The notes under the pieces are model-generated. The model had not been told where the DNA came from, did no database searches, and saw nothing but the letters and a program-made list of their open reading frames with translations. A program made the translations under genes and the position numbers. A DNA stretch of 64,000 bases from Actinomycetes bacterium (GTDB taxonomy: Bacteria; Actinomycetota; Thermoleophilia; BMS3ABIN01): the NCBI GenBank assembly GCA_021791195.1, contig JAJYXB010000022.1, positions 144,245 to 208,244 on the forward strand, given 5' to 3'. Below, piece after piece: positions 63,656 through 64,000 of this stretch (the stretch's first letter is position 1; the number at the start of each line of letters is the position of its first letter).

Positions 63656-64000
63656 ATGCTGGCCCCACGGAGCATGAAACGCAGCACCCGGGTGCTGGAT
63701 CAGGGCAAATCGGACTCCGCGCCGACGCCGGAAAGTCCGGTCTCGGTGCTGAAGGTCTTTGGACTCATCCTGGCGGCCGTGATCGTACAGACGACGATCG
63801 CCCCATATCTGACCGTGCTCGGCGCCAAGCCTGACGCGGCGCTGGTGGTGGTGGTCAGCCTGGCTCTGCTGCGCGGACCTGTCTGGGGAGCCGTCACCGG
63901 GTTCGCGATGGGGCTGCTGATCGACGTCGCCCTGGTGCAGACGATGGGTATCTCGTCATTCATTTTCACCCTGGCGGGCTATTTTAGCGGCCGCCTGTCC
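63656..64000 (+). CDS. mreD: Rod shape-determining protein MreD (truncated by window edge)
   Basis: Open frame MLAPRSMKRSTRVLDQGKSDSAPTPESPVSVLKVFGLILAAVIVQTTIAPYLTVLGAKPDAALVVVVSLALLRGPVWGAVTGFAMGLLIDVALVQTMGISSFIFTLAGYFSGRLS; directly follows mreC. Confidence 0.85.
   Translation, partial: MLAPRSMKRSTRVLDQGKSDSAPTPESPVSVLKVFGLILAAVIVQTTIAPYLTVLGAKPDAALVVVVSLALLRGPVWGAVTGFAMGLLIDVALVQTMGISSFIFTLAGYFSGRLS

Overview
This 64 kb window is GC-rich bacterial chromosome. Gene order and content look like a deep-branching actinobacterium or Firmicutes-like lineage, but that is inference only. Conserved blocks: hisZGDBHAF (24.7-30.9 kb), metK-priA-def-fmt (31.3-36.6 kb), a Pro/Gly/His/Arg tRNA cluster (36.7-37.3 kb), and tig-clpP-clpX-lon-valS-folC-ndk-maf-mreB-mreC-mreD (49.8-64.0 kb). 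The left third has a cation-homeostasis group: two P-type ATPases, two TrkA-like proteins and a K+ channel. It also has decayed genes and a likely tRNA-Leu-associated remnant island (15.4-20.1 kb) carrying a TIR-like/HEAT protein. The most unusual part is the accessory block between tRNA-Arg and tRNA-Leu (37.5-49.4 kb). It encodes four large secreted beta-helix/Ig-like/beta-propeller proteins that share an apparently undescribed ~100-aa C-terminal domain. It also holds a 42-aa ORF, absent from the supplied ORF track, that matches the lasso-type RiPP leader pattern YxxPxL(x9)T, and a compact intergenic candidate ncRNA with its own promoter and terminator. Two copies of a GGGACGTTGCTTTCC palindromic REP/MITE-like element lie at 49.6 and 60.8 kb. 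All family calls come from reading motifs; no database search was run.
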